A stretch of 62,429 nt of DNA from contig JAUMYM010000004.1 of assembly GCA_030528645.1 (NCBI GenBank), positions 1 to 62,429 on the forward strand. The letters are read 5' to 3'. The DNA comes from Erysipelotrichaceae bacterium. GTDB lineage: Bacteria > Bacillota_I > Bacilli_A > Erysipelotrichales > Erysipelotrichaceae. Below are positions 42,840 to 52,534 of the stretch, one piece after another (the first letter of the stretch is position 1; every line of letters starts with the position of its first letter). The notes under the pieces were generated by a model. The model was not told the DNA's origin and ran no database searches. It was given only the letters and a program-made list of their open reading frames with translations. Made by a program: the position numbers and the translations under genes.

Positions 42840-43691
42840 ATGGATAAATATGGATTGGTCTTAGAGGGTGGTGGCATGCGTGGAGCCTATACAGCTGGAG
42901 CATTGTCATGGTTTATTGATCATAATATCGTGTTTGATTATGGTGTAGGCATTTCAGCTGGAGCGATACATTTATGCAGTTACTTACTAAAAGATAAAGA
43001 CTTACTTTATAACATTTCTGTAGAATATACATCAAATCCAAATAATGTAGGTATTAAGCCTTTACTAAGAGAGGGAAGATTGGTTGGATATGAGTATATG
43101 TTTTATGAAGTTTTGGTCAAGACTTTAAACTATGATATTAAAACTGTTAATCAAAATAATCAATATGAAATTGGTCTATATGATTTAAAACAACAAGCTC
43201 CTGTATTTATTAAAACAAGTACTTTAGATCAGGAATGCAAACTTTTAAAGGCTTCGTGTACATTACCAATTGCGGGTAAAATTGTTGAATATAATGACCA
43301 TCTATATTTAGATGCAGGTATCAAGGTGATGATTCCTTTTGAGCAAAGTTTAGTCAATGGATGCAATAAACAGTTTGTCATTGTTACAAAGCCGGAAGGA
43401 TACATACGTAAGGCGGCTGGTTTCTTTGCTCGTCTTTTGATTAAATTTAACTATTTAAAGTATCCACAAATATTTAAAGATTACTGTGTTAGACATATCA
43501 ATTATCATAAACAGATGGATATGGTATTAGATGCAGTGGAAAAGAAAGAAGCATTTTTAATCAGACCAAGTAAAAAGATTAAGGTAAATCGTTTTTCTGG
43601 GGATTATGAAAGTTTAAAAGAATTGTATCATCTTGGATATCAAGATATGGAAGCTCAAAAAGATGCGATTCTTGCATTTTTAAAGAAATAA
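42840..43691 (+). CDS. Patatin-like phospholipase
   Basis: A 283-aa acyl hydrolase. Oxyanion GGGMRG near the start, nucleophile Ser39 in GISAG, and Asp158 in LDAG complete the Ser-Asp dyad. No signal peptide: cytoplasmic or peripheral to the membrane. Similar to YjjU-type patatins. Strong promoter not seen, so likely carried on the cls transcript. Confidence 0.9.
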   Translation: MDKYGLVLEGGGMRGAYTAGALSWFIDHNIVFDYGVGISAGAIHLCSYLLKDKDLLYNISVEYTSNPNNVGIKPLLREGRLVGYEYMFYEVLVKTLNYDIKTVNQNNQYEIGLYDLKQQAPVFIKTSTLDQECKLLKASCTLPIAGKIVEYNDHLYLDAGIKVMIPFEQSLVNGCNKQFVIVTKPEGYIRKAAGFFARLLIKFNYLKYPQIFKDYCVRHINYHKQMDMVLDAVEKKEAFLIRPSKKIKVNRFSGDYESLKELYHLGYQDMEAQKDAILAFLKK

Positions 43692-43745
43692 AAAAGTTCA
43701 AATGATGTTGATCCAAAATTTTGGATACATCAAATGAACTTTTTA
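43691..43745. terminator. Long bidirectional terminator hairpin
   Basis: Nested pairings AAAAAGTTCA/TGAACTTTTT, ATGATG/CATCA and GATCCAAAA/TTTTGGAT form one extended imperfect hairpin of 55 nt between convergent genes. Confidence 0.8.
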
Positions 43746-44849
43746 TTTTAGATACAATTCATAGTATTCATCATAAGTTAAATTACTTTCTTTTACCTTT
43801 GTTGCAAGCTCAACACCGACATAGCGCCAATGCCAAGCTTCAAAGGAATAGCCGGTGATACTATCTTTTCCATATGGATAACGAATGATAAAACCGAAAT
43901 TATGGGCGTTATCAACCAACCAAAAATATTCGTCTGTTTCTCCAAATTTATTGTAGCGAGTTGTTGCAGAATTTAAGTCAATCGATAAGCCTGTCTGGTG
44001 TTCAGAATGACCAGGACGAGCAGCAATGGAATCCGCTTTTTCTTGTCCTTGTTCGCTGACATATTTTTTATATAAATCATCTTGATATTGGTAATCACGA
44101 TAACCACTACCAATATAAGCATTTAATCCAACATCCGTCATAGCTTTATGCATCTGCATAAAAGCATTGGCTGTTTCATGTTCAACTTCTACATTTTTAG
44201 AAGCATAACGAACATTCATAGGAACTATTTTTGGGATAAAAGAAGCATCCAAATAATAATGTTTATTGACAATCATAGCGTGAGAATCTTGGTTTGGAGA
44301 TGGTTCTGTATTTTCATAATATGTAATATAATTATTGGTTAAAGTAAAGAAGTGTTCTGTATTTTTATCACGATTTGCCAGTACATCATTGATGTATATA
44401 GTTATATCCTCAACATGATCAAATACCAATAAAGGTGTCATCTCATAGAAATATAATTGTTCAAATAACTTTAATACCGTTTCTTCTGTATATCCCTTTG
44501 CAACTAATCGATCATAAAGTAAGAAGTCATCTTCTGTAATCGGATTTTTTATCAGGTAGAAGGTTAGATATTCTTGTTTAAATGAATCTGTTTTTATTTG
44601 TTCATTTAAGTATTCACTATAGTATTGATTTTTTAAAATGGTTTTTGTTAGTTTACGTTTACGAATATGTTGAAGGGCAATCTTATCATAACCAAGTTTT
44701 AAGAGATTACTATCTTCTATATAACGAGGAACACGAATAATGACAATCGTTGTGATGATGAGTAAAGAAATTAACAATAAAAACCATCGATTAATACGTC
44801 GTTTATATCGACTATTCATTGAACGACTATTTCTTTTTACAACTTCCAT
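43743..44849 (-). CDS. D-alanyl-D-alanine carboxypeptidase, VanY/M15B family
   Basis: A 368-aa membrane-anchored peptidase. Start at ATG 44849 (AGGAGG just upstream). A basic N-terminus and one membrane helix (about 22-42) precede a linker domain and the catalytic M15 domain from about 230. SGYRDYQYQDDLY, the zinc motif SEHQTGLSIDLN (His and Asp ligands), and EAWHWRYVG (catalytic Glu, zinc His) are all present. It trims the terminal D-Ala of peptidoglycan stems outside the cell. No vanA-type genes are near, so this is cell-wall housekeeping. Confidence 0.93.
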   Translation of the reverse strand: MEVVKRNSRSMNSRYKRRINRWFLLLISLLIITTIVIIRVPRYIEDSNLLKLGYDKIALQHIRKRKLTKTILKNQYYSEYLNEQIKTDSFKQEYLTFYLIKNPITEDDFLLYDRLVAKGYTEETVLKLFEQLYFYEMTPLLVFDHVEDITIYINDVLANRDKNTEHFFTLTNNYITYYENTEPSPNQDSHAMIVNKHYYLDASFIPKIVPMNVRYASKNVEVEHETANAFMQMHKAMTDVGLNAYIGSGYRDYQYQDDLYKKYVSEQGQEKADSIAARPGHSEHQTGLSIDLNSATTRYNKFGETDEYFWLVDNAHNFGFIIRYPYGKDSITGYSFEAWHWRYVGVELATKVKESNLTYDEYYELYLK

Positions 44850-44858
44850 AAGCACCTC

Positions 44859-45527
44859 CTAAATAGTAAATGGATATTGATTTGGAATAGGACTTTCAAA
44901 TGTCATTGCTTGTTTTAAAGTAGGATGAATGAATGTTAATCTATAAGCCCATAGAGCTAATTGTTGATGTTTTATGGCTTTAGGATTATAACGTTGATCT
45001 GCCCATAAAGCATGATTACGACTTGAAAATTGAACTCGAATTTGATGATGGCGTCCTGTTTTTAAATCAATCAATACTTTCGCTAAGTTGTCTTTTCTTG
45101 AAAGAACTTTATAAGATAATATAGATAATTTTCCTTTTGCATCAACAAAGCTAGTATTTGTCTGTTCATTTTTACTTAAATAATCTTGAAACGTTCCTTC
45201 ATTCTTTAAGTTATTATCTTCTACAATTGCAATGTATTGTTTTTGAAATTGATGAAGGCGAATTTGATTGGATAAGCGAGAAGCAGCTTTGCTTGTTTTG
45301 GCAAATACGACAACACCACCCACAGGACGGTCTAAGCGATGAACTAATCCTAAATAGACATTGCCAGGCTTTAGATATTTTCTTTTTAGATATTCTTTTG
45401 TCATTGTTAGTAAGTCCGGATCTCTTGTTTTATCTTCTTGCATCAAAAGATTACAAGGCTTTTCAACAACAATGATATGGTTATCTTCATAGATAACCTT
45501 TAAGTTATTTACTAGTCCAGCGTCCAT
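44859..45527 (-). CDS. RluA family pseudouridine synthase
   Basis: A 222-aa pseudouridine synthase; catalytic Asp66 in GLVHRLDRPVGG, then TGRHHQIRVQF. No S4 domain, so a short RluA-type enzyme. The ATG at 45527 (or a GTG at 45536) lies inside the 3' end of the upstream methyltransferase gene, giving a 23-nt overlap. The target (rRNA or tRNA uridine) is not determined. Confidence 0.88.
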   Translation of the reverse strand: MDAGLVNNLKVIYEDNHIIVVEKPCNLLMQEDKTRDPDLLTMTKEYLKRKYLKPGNVYLGLVHRLDRPVGGVVVFAKTSKAASRLSNQIRLHQFQKQYIAIVEDNNLKNEGTFQDYLSKNEQTNTSFVDAKGKLSILSYKVLSRKDNLAKVLIDLKTGRHHQIRVQFSSRNHALWADQRYNPKAIKHQQLALWAYRLTFIHPTLKQAMTFESPIPNQYPFTI

Positions 45528-46377
45528 AGATACCACATGGTAAAACCATATTATCCGTTGTAATTGGTAAACCTAATTCTCCAGTTTCAATGATTCCGTT
45601 TGGATATTTTAAAAGAATGGTTTTCTTTAAAATATTTTCTAATACAGTACTTGAAAAACCGGTTGTATAACAATTTACCAAGAAGAATAAAGGTTCATCA
45701 TCTAAAATAGTAAGACATGCATTAATAAGTTCTACAATATTGTCTTCCAATTTCCATAACTCATTATTAGGACCTCGACCATAAGAGGGAGGGTCTAGTA
45801 GGATTGCTTGATATTTATGATTTCTACGAGCTTCTCTTAATACGAATTTTAAACAATCATCTTGTATAAATCGAATCGAATGATCTTGTAAATTAGATAA
45901 TTTCATATTCTCTTTTGCCCATTGAATCATACCTTTACTTGCATCCACATGAACAACATTTGCTCCAGCTTTTGAAAGTGCCATAGTTGCCCCTCCAGTA
46001 TAGGCAAATAAATTCAAGGCATTGATTTCGCGGTTACTGTTTGAAACTAAGTCCATCATCCAATCCCAATTGTAGGCTTGTTCTGGGAAAAGACCTGTAT
46101 GTTTAAAACCAGTGGGAGATACTTTAAATGTTAAGTCTTTATAATTGACAGTCCAATATTCAGGTAATTTGTTGTGAAATTGCCAACTTCCTCCACCTGA
46201 TTTTGAGCGATGATAAGTGGCATCGTTGTTGTTCCATTTTTTATTTAAATGATCAATTGGCCAAATGGCTTGGGGGTCAGGTCTTCTTAGAATAATAGTT
46301 TTCCAACGCTCTAACTTTTCACCATTTCCGGCATCAATGATTTCATAATCAATCCAATTTGTAGCTAATTTTTTCAT
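45505..46377 (-). CDS. Class I SAM-dependent methyltransferase (RlmI-like, COG1092)
   Basis: A 290-aa protein starting at ATG 46377 behind GAGG. SAM-binding motif I NLFAYTGGATMALSKAG, motif II HVDASKGMIQWAKENMKLS, and catalytic DPPSYGRG. It resembles the RlmI/RlmK-type 23S rRNA m5C methyltransferases but has no N-terminal PUA domain and starts with a short beta region. Co-oriented with and overlapping the pseudouridine synthase gene, so both probably act on RNA. Confidence 0.85.
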   Translation of the reverse strand: MKKLATNWIDYEIIDAGNGEKLERWKTIILRRPDPQAIWPIDHLNKKWNNNDATYHRSKSGGGSWQFHNKLPEYWTVNYKDLTFKVSPTGFKHTGLFPEQAYNWDWMMDLVSNSNREINALNLFAYTGGATMALSKAGANVVHVDASKGMIQWAKENMKLSNLQDHSIRFIQDDCLKFVLREARRNHKYQAILLDPPSYGRGPNNELWKLEDNIVELINACLTILDDEPLFFLVNCYTTGFSSTVLENILKKTILLKYPNGIIETGELGLPITTDNMVLPCGIYGRWTSK

Positions 46378-46473
46378 ACTATACCTCGTGCAAATTATAA
46401 CATATTTATGATGTGGTTTCACTGTACATATTGCATAAATGATTATAAAATGATTAACAAGGGAAGTGAATAT

Positions 46474-47235
46474 ATGATTATCAGATGTAGTGAAAAGCAT
46501 CGCGAAATGTTGATGGAATATCTTTATCAAGATAAGATTACAAATTTATTTTTGATAGGGGATATTATTAATTTTGGATTTAACAATGATTTTCAAACGG
46601 TGTTTATGGATTTTGAAACAGAAATAAAAACCATTTATTTAATTTATCGTAGTAATTTGATTATTAGTAGTAAAGTAAACAAAGTAGATGTAAATTTTAT
46701 TGAAAAAATTGTTGATGAGTATCAAATTATGGTAATCAATGGAGCAAAAGTAGTAATGGATCAGGTAAAATTACCGAAATTTAAAGCAGAGAATTGTACA
46801 ATTGCCAAGCTGGATTGCCTGTCGAATTATGTAAATGATAGACAGATTGAACGCTTAACCATAGATCGACTTCAAGAGGCATTTCAGCAAATACTAAAAG
46901 TATTTCCACTAACACAAATAGATAGTTTATCGCACCAATTAAAAACTAACACAGGTCGTACGTTTCTTTATTATGTAGAGAATGAAATTGTTTCCTTTGC
47001 ATCATCAACTGCTGAGTGTGATGATTTGGCGATGATTGTGAGGGTTGGAACATTAAAAGAACATCGTGGTTTTGGTTATGCAACAAAAGTAGTGAGTGCA
47101 TTAGTACAATCGTTATTAAGTGAAGGTAAAACACCGGTGTTATTTTTTAGTAATCCCCTAGCTAGTAAAATCTACCATAAAATAGGTTTTAAAGATGTTG
47201 GGAAATATACGATTCAAAGGAAGGATATGGTATGA
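46474..47235 (+). CDS. GNAT family N-acetyltransferase (two-part, 253 aa)
   Basis: Starts at ATG 46474 (AAGGGAAGTGA before it). The N-terminal half is divergent. The C-terminal half has the GNAT core: LAMIVRVGTLKEHRGFGYATKVVSALVQSLLSEG with the R/Q-x-x-G-x-G/A acyl-CoA loop, and a late FFSNPLASKIYHKIGFKDVG. Substrate unknown. ATGA overlap couples it to the helicase gene. Confidence 0.8.
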   Translation: MIIRCSEKHREMLMEYLYQDKITNLFLIGDIINFGFNNDFQTVFMDFETEIKTIYLIYRSNLIISSKVNKVDVNFIEKIVDEYQIMVINGAKVVMDQVKLPKFKAENCTIAKLDCLSNYVNDRQIERLTIDRLQEAFQQILKVFPLTQIDSLSHQLKTNTGRTFLYYVENEIVSFASSTAECDDLAMIVRVGTLKEHRGFGYATKVVSALVQSLLSEGKTPVLFFSNPLASKIYHKIGFKDVGKYTIQRKDMV

Positions 47236-49376
47236 GTTTTGATTTAAATACATTGAATAAACAACAACAATTAGCCGTGTTTTCTAATTCTAAGTATATT
47301 CGTGTCATTGCCGGAGCAGGTAGTGGTAAAACAAGAGTGTTAGTTACTCGTATTATGTATTTAGTAAAGGAAAAAGGTGTAAATCCCAAGAATATATTAG
47401 CGATTACTTTTACCAACAAAGCGGCAAAAGAAATGAAAGAGCGTATCTTAAAAGATCTTCATGATAAATCCACAATGACCATTTCTACCATCCACTCTTT
47501 ATGTGTACGCATCTTACGCCAAGAAATCAATGCATTTGATTATCCAAGTAATTTTACAATTATAGATCATGCCGATCAGATTTCTATTTTAAAAGATGCG
47601 TATCGTGAATGTTCCTTGGAAATAGGACAAGTATCTCATGCGTCTATGTTAGACTATATTTCAAATAATAAAATGGCTGATGTGAGTGTATCGGAAGCCT
47701 ATCAATTTGCTTCTGGTGATATTGAAAAAAAGAAGGTGGAAGTATATCAGTATTATTTAGAACGATTGAAAAAAAATTATGCTTTAGATTTTGATGATTT
47801 AATTTTAGTTACCATTCGTTTATTTCGTCACTATCCGGAAATACTAGCGAAATGGAATCGTCGATACCAATATATTCATGTAGATGAATTTCAAGATATT
47901 GATGAACAACAATATAGTTTAATCAAATTATTAGTTGGTAACGATAATTCGATTTATGTAGTTGGTGATCCAGATCAAACGATTTATTCGTGGCGTGGAG
48001 CGGATGTGAATATTATTATGGGATTTGAGAAAGAATTTGATGAGGTAGAAACCATTATCTTAAATCAAAACTATCGTAGTACGCATACCATATTAAATGG
48101 ATCAAACAGTTTGATTAAACACAATCGTAATCGTGTAGAAAAAGATTTATTTACAGAAGCTTTAGTAGGCGATAAGATTACACATTATAGTTGTGCGAAT
48201 GATCTTATTGAAGCGACTTATATTGCTAATGAGATTTTATCGAATAATAAACATAGTTATAGTGATTTTGCGATTTTATATCGTAGTAACTATCAATCAC
48301 GTGCACTAGAAAAAGCATTAAAAGATTTTAAAATACCATATGTTATTTATGGAGGAATACGTTTCTTTGATCGCCAAGAAGTAAAAGATGCTTTGTCTTA
48401 TTTAAGAATGATTGTCCATGCGGATGATTTTGCCTTTGCAAGAATTATCAATACTCCAAAGCGTGGATTTGGGGATAAGTCTTTTGATTTGGTTAAAGCA
48501 AAAGCGAATGCGTTGAATCTAACGTATTTTGAAACAATTCAAAAAGAAAAATTATTTTCTGGCAAAGTATTAAAACAAGTTGAAGACTTTATAACTATGA
48601 TTTTAAATTGGCGTAAAATCTATCAAGACAAACGTCCTAGTGAAATGTTAGAGATTGTTTTAGATCAATCTGGCTATCGTATGATGTTAGAGAAGGATAA
48701 AGAAACAGATCGCATAGAAAACTTAAAGGAATTGATTAATGATATTGAATCTTATGAAAAAACAGCGTTAGAACCTTCTTTGGATGAATATTTACAAGAG
48801 ATTGCTTTGTATACAGATATTGATGATGGTAAGTATCCTTCTTTTGTATCTTTAATGACGGTACATGCTTCAAAAGGTTTAGAGTTTCATACCGTGTTTG
48901 TATATGGTATGAATGATGGAGTGTTTCCATCTCAACGTTCTATGTTTGAAGGAATTAAGGGATTAGAAGAAGAACGCCGTTTGGCTTATGTGGCTTTTAC
49001 AAGAGCATGCAAGAAATTATATATTACGGAATCTGGTGGTTATAATTTTCAGATGCAAAAGGAAAAAGAGCCTTCACGATTTATAAGTGAAATTGATGAA
49101 GAGTTCATTCATCATGTTGGAGTATCCAATCAAAAAGCTTCCATTTTTATTGATACGACATTAAATAAAGAAAAAAGTGTGACACAAAGACCTATGCTTC
49201 ATAAAATAGAACGTAATGTACAATATCGCAAAAAAGATATAGTTGTTCATGAGATGTTTGGTAAAGGGATTGTGCTAAATCAAGTGGATGATATTTTAGA
49301 AATTGCGTTTGATCATCCAATTGGCATTAAAAAAATTAATTGTCGTCATCCAAAATTATCCAAGAAAGTAAATTGA
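47232..49376 (+). CDS. UvrD/PcrA-type DNA helicase
   Basis: A 714-aa superfamily 1A helicase. Motif I is AGAGSGKT (27-34), Ia TFTNKAAKEMKER, II VDEFQDID, III VVGDPDQTIYSWRGA, IV LNQNYRST, V TVHASKGLEFHTVFVYGMNDGVFP and VI EEERRLAYVAFTRA. Length is near PcrA, and the C-terminal tail (VHEMFGKGIVLNQVDD) resembles the RNA polymerase-binding tudor-like tail of PcrA. Likely acts in repair and replication-transcription conflicts. Confidence 0.92.
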   Translation: MSFDLNTLNKQQQLAVFSNSKYIRVIAGAGSGKTRVLVTRIMYLVKEKGVNPKNILAITFTNKAAKEMKERILKDLHDKSTMTISTIHSLCVRILRQEINAFDYPSNFTIIDHADQISILKDAYRECSLEIGQVSHASMLDYISNNKMADVSVSEAYQFASGDIEKKKVEVYQYYLERLKKNYALDFDDLILVTIRLFRHYPEILAKWNRRYQYIHVDEFQDIDEQQYSLIKLLVGNDNSIYVVGDPDQTIYSWRGADVNIIMGFEKEFDEVETIILNQNYRSTHTILNGSNSLIKHNRNRVEKDLFTEALVGDKITHYSCANDLIEATYIANEILSNNKHSYSDFAILYRSNYQSRALEKALKDFKIPYVIYGGIRFFDRQEVKDALSYLRMIVHADDFAFARIINTPKRGFGDKSFDLVKAKANALNLTYFETIQKEKLFSGKVLKQVEDFITMILNWRKIYQDKRPSEMLEIVLDQSGYRMMLEKDKETDRIENLKELINDIESYEKTALEPSLDEYLQEIALYTDIDDGKYPSFVSLMTVHASKGLEFHTVFVYGMNDGVFPSQRSMFEGIKGLEEERRLAYVAFTRACKKLYITESGGYNFQMQKEKEPSRFISEIDEEFIHHVGVSNQKASIFIDTTLNKEKSVTQRPMLHKIERNVQYRKKDIVVHEMFGKGIVLNQVDDILEIAFDHPIGIKKINCRHPKLSKKVN

Positions 49377-49436
49377 TATTGCTAAAATGGTAAAACTAAG
49401 ATAGTATGTAAATAAGGATTCATTAGGAGTATCATC

Positions 49437-50396
49437 ATGAAGAGGTTAATGATTATCTTAGTTTTTTTATTTGTATTAATTGGATGTAGCAGTAGTGCGT
49501 CTAATTTGACAAGTGAAATTCCATCTATTAATGCCGTTAACACGAATTTTAATCAGAGTTGTATCATGCCTGTAAGCAAACCAATTCAAGTGTTTTCTAA
49601 AGTCGTAGATATTGAAAATGACGAAGTGGTTATCTATGATGAAAAAACGAAAGAAAAAATAGTGTTATCTTCTATTGCCAATCCAAAATACATTACTTCA
49701 AATAGTACTTGTGCATCTTTTTTTATCTATATTCAGACAGATACAAAAGGGTATTATTTTACAATGACGGAAGAGTTTGCTACCTATAAACAAGAATCTG
49801 ATTATATGCAACATGTTGTTGTTTTTGATGTTTTAAAGAAACTTGTTCCATATACTTGTGATGATCGTCATCCAATCGCTACTTGTTTGATTAATGGTAT
49901 ATATCTAGCGGATGAAGAAGGACATATTTTATACAAAGTCAATGAAGAAGGATTGAGTGAAGTCAATCGTGATATAGAACATCCATACTATGCATTTTTA
50001 AAGATGGATGAACATAAATATCTTGTATGGTTAATGGATCATACGTTAGTATATGCACATTTAAACCAACAGGATGGATTTATCTATGAACCATATAAAT
50101 TAATGGATGATCAACATAAGATTATCTATGGAGAATATACGTTTGTTGTTCAAGATAGCAATCATAGTGAATTCATTTTACTTTATGTTATTGATCGTAA
50201 TGGTATGGTTTATGAAATGGATTATCAAAATGATTCTTCATTTAGGAAGGTATCGGATAGTCCAATTGTGGAACTAAAAAAAGCATTGATACCTGATACG
50301 GTTTTAAATAGTGAAATTCAATTTAAATTTATGGATGGTAGTTTTCTTTCATTAACGGATGAAGATGGCAGCAAACTTATTTTTGAATTAAAATGA
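49437..50396 (+). CDS. Lipoprotein of unknown function (319 aa)
   Basis: Lipobox LFVLIGCSSS (Cys17) after a hydrophobic stretch. The remainder is beta-rich with repeated short strands (for example DKHVVVFDVLKK-like and YLVWLMDHTLVYAHL), suggesting a beta-propeller-like surface protein, but I recognise no family. Ribosome binding site is weak (TTAGGAG). It lies between uvrD and the aro operon with a strong hairpin just after. Confidence 0.65.
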   Translation: MKRLMIILVFLFVLIGCSSSASNLTSEIPSINAVNTNFNQSCIMPVSKPIQVFSKVVDIENDEVVIYDEKTKEKIVLSSIANPKYITSNSTCASFFIYIQTDTKGYYFTMTEEFATYKQESDYMQHVVVFDVLKKLVPYTCDDRHPIATCLINGIYLADEEGHILYKVNEEGLSEVNRDIEHPYYAFLKMDEHKYLVWLMDHTLVYAHLNQQDGFIYEPYKLMDDQHKIIYGEYTFVVQDSNHSEFILLYVIDRNGMVYEMDYQNDSSFRKVSDSPIVELKKALIPDTVLNSEIQFKFMDGSFLSLTDEDGSKLIFELK

Positions 50397-50406
50397 TATA
50401 CAATAT

Positions 50407-50434
50407 AACCATATAGTTTTCTATATGGTTTTTT
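50407..50434 (+). terminator. Terminator/attenuator-like hairpin immediately before aroB
   Basis: A perfect 10-bp stem, AACCATATAG/CTATATGGTT, over TTTT, followed by TTTT and then directly by the aroB ribosome binding site AGGAGG (50435-50440). There is no room for a promoter between hairpin and aroB, so aroB must be reached by read-through or by a promoter upstream in the lipoprotein gene. Confidence 0.8.
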
Positions 50435-50444
50435 AGGAGGAAGA

Positions 50445-51443
50445 ATGAAGATTCAAGTAAAAAGTAACATCAGAGATTATGAAGTTATTATTGAAAGAAA
50501 TAGTATTTCAAAGTTACAAGAGTATATTTCTTTTGATAGGAAAGTCATGATTATTACGGATGAAAATATACCGTTGACTTATATACAAGAAGTGAAGAAA
50601 ACGATACAGAAGTGTTATGTATATACTGTAAAAGCCGGTGATCAAAGTAAAAGTCTAGAAGTTTATCAAGCGATTATCAAAGAGCTCTTATGTCTTCATT
50701 TTGATAAATCTGATTGTTTGATTGCTTTAGGAGGAGGAATGATTGGTGATCTTACTGGTTTTGTTGCCAGTAGTTATAAAAGAGGTATTGCATACATCAA
50801 TATTCCAACATCGACCTTGGCACAAATTGATTCTTCCATTGGTGGTAAAGTGGCTTTAAATTGTCATGGTGTTAAAAACTGCATTGGTTTTTTTTATCCT
50901 GCGTATAAGGTAATAATTGATGTAAATCTTTTGAAGACTCTTCCAATAAGACATTATTATGCCGGCTTAGTAGAAGCCTTAAAAGCGGGTATTTTACAAG
51001 ATCAGATATTATATACGCTATTTAAAAATCAAGAAGTAGATACAAGCATTGAAGAAGTTATTTATCGATCATTAATGGTGAAAAAGAAGATTATTGAAAT
51101 GGATGAATTTGATACAAAGCAAAGAAAATTATTGAATTTAGGTCATACCATTGGACATGCCTTAGAGTCTAGTAGTGAATTTCATTTGCTACATGGAGAA
51201 GCAGTTGCTTATGGATTACTTAAGATGATTGATGATTTTACCTTACAACAAGAAGTTTGTAGGATTATTGATTCTTTACAAATTGATGTACATAATATTA
51301 AATATGATAAAAATAGTATATTGGAATATGTTTTAAATGATAAAAAAATAGATCATGATAAGATAGATTTAGTAAGAGTGAAAGGGATTGAAGATTGTTA
51401 TCTTCAACGTGTTTCTTTAAAGGAATTAGGTGATTTATTATGA
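50445..51443 (+). CDS. aroB: 3-dehydroquinate synthase
   Basis: A 332-aa NAD/metal-dependent enzyme that converts DAHP to 3-dehydroquinate. NAD-binding ALGGGMIGDLTGFVAS, IPTSTLAQIDSSIGGKVALN, and metal ligands Glu in GLVEALKAG and His in NLGHTIGHALE and LLHGEAVAYG. Slightly shorter than the usual 350-360 residues. First gene of the aro operon, overlapping aroC by 4 nt. Confidence 0.96.
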   Translation: MKIQVKSNIRDYEVIIERNSISKLQEYISFDRKVMIITDENIPLTYIQEVKKTIQKCYVYTVKAGDQSKSLEVYQAIIKELLCLHFDKSDCLIALGGGMIGDLTGFVASSYKRGIAYINIPTSTLAQIDSSIGGKVALNCHGVKNCIGFFYPAYKVIIDVNLLKTLPIRHYYAGLVEALKAGILQDQILYTLFKNQEVDTSIEEVIYRSLMVKKKIIEMDEFDTKQRKLLNLGHTIGHALESSSEFHLLHGEAVAYGLLKMIDDFTLQQEVCRIIDSLQIDVHNIKYDKNSILEYVLNDKKIDHDKIDLVRVKGIEDCYLQRVSLKELGDLL

Positions 51444-52534
51444 AAAATACATTTGGAAGTTGTTTAAGCATAACCTTATTTGGTGAAAGTCATCAGGAAG
51501 CTATTGGTTGTGTGATGGATGGATTACCAGCCGGAATAAAACTAGATGTATCTTTTATCCATGAACAACTCCAACGACGCAGACCTCAAGGAGAGATTTC
51601 TACAAAGCGTGTTGAACAAGATAGTTTTAAAATTATAAGTGGCTTTTTTAATGGTTATACAACGGGTAGTCCAATGACTATTCTGATTGAAAATCGTGAT
51701 GTGAAAAGTGAAGACTATAAATCGAATTTGATTCGACCAAGTCATGTAGATTATGTTGCGGAGTGTAAATATCAAGGCTATCAAGATTATCGTGGATCAG
51801 GTCATTTTTCTGGGCGTTTAACAGCGCCATTGGTGATTGCAGGGGCAATCTGTTTGCAGTTATTAAAGAATATTGATATTGAAATTGCTTCTCATATTTT
51901 AAAAATTAAAGATATTCAAGATGATGGATTTCAATTTGAACATTTAGCACAACAAATGAAGAGATGTAATACTTCTTTTAATGTGTTAAACCAAGATATA
52001 AAAGAAGCCATGATACAAGAAATTACAAAAGCGAAAGAGCAATGTGATTCGGTAGGTGGTGTCATTGAGTCTATTATTGTGGGTTTAAAACCAGGTGTAG
52101 GAGAGCCGTTTTTTGATAGTATTGAAAGTGTGATTAGTCATCTGCTTTTTTCCATTCCAGCTGTAAAGGGTGTTCAGTTTGGGCTAGGTTTTTCCTTTAG
52201 TGATTATTATGGAAGTCAAGTTCGTGATGAATATCAATATATCGATCATAAAGTAGTAACAACATCTAATTATAATGGAGGTATCCATGGTGGTTTAAGT
52301 AATGGTATGCCTATTACGATACAAAGTGTCATTAAACCAACTTCTTCGATTGAAAGACCTTTTTCATCCATTGATTTAACTACTAAGGAAAATATTAAAA
52401 CATCCATTCAAGGTCGACATGATCCATGTATTGTTCATCGTGCAGTCGTCGTGGTTGATTCTATGCTTGCAATTGCAGTGGTAGACTTATTACTTCAAGA
52501 ATATGGCAGAGAATTATTTAGGGTTGTAAAATGA
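51440..52534 (+). CDS. aroC: Chorismate synthase
   Basis: A 364-aa FMN-dependent enzyme that makes chorismate from EPSP. GESHQEAIGCVMDGLPAG, RRRPQGEIST, YRGSGHFSGRLTAPLVIAGAIC, and IHGGLSNGMPITIQSVIKPTSSI are the family signatures; a C-terminal RHDPCIVHRAVVV follows. Coupled by ATGA to both neighbours. Confidence 0.97.
   Translation: MKNTFGSCLSITLFGESHQEAIGCVMDGLPAGIKLDVSFIHEQLQRRRPQGEISTKRVEQDSFKIISGFFNGYTTGSPMTILIENRDVKSEDYKSNLIRPSHVDYVAECKYQGYQDYRGSGHFSGRLTAPLVIAGAICLQLLKNIDIEIASHILKIKDIQDDGFQFEHLAQQMKRCNTSFNVLNQDIKEAMIQEITKAKEQCDSVGGVIESIIVGLKPGVGEPFFDSIESVISHLLFSIPAVKGVQFGLGFSFSDYYGSQVRDEYQYIDHKVVTTSNYNGGIHGGLSNGMPITIQSVIKPTSSIERPFSSIDLTTKENIKTSIQGRHDPCIVHRAVVVVDSMLAIAVVDLLLQEYGRELFRVVK

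Noticed and set aside
43743-44849. Vancomycin resistance cluster from the VanY-like gene
   Set aside because: No VanR/S, VanH, VanA/B ligase or VanX lies nearby; the gene fits ordinary peptidoglycan trimming.
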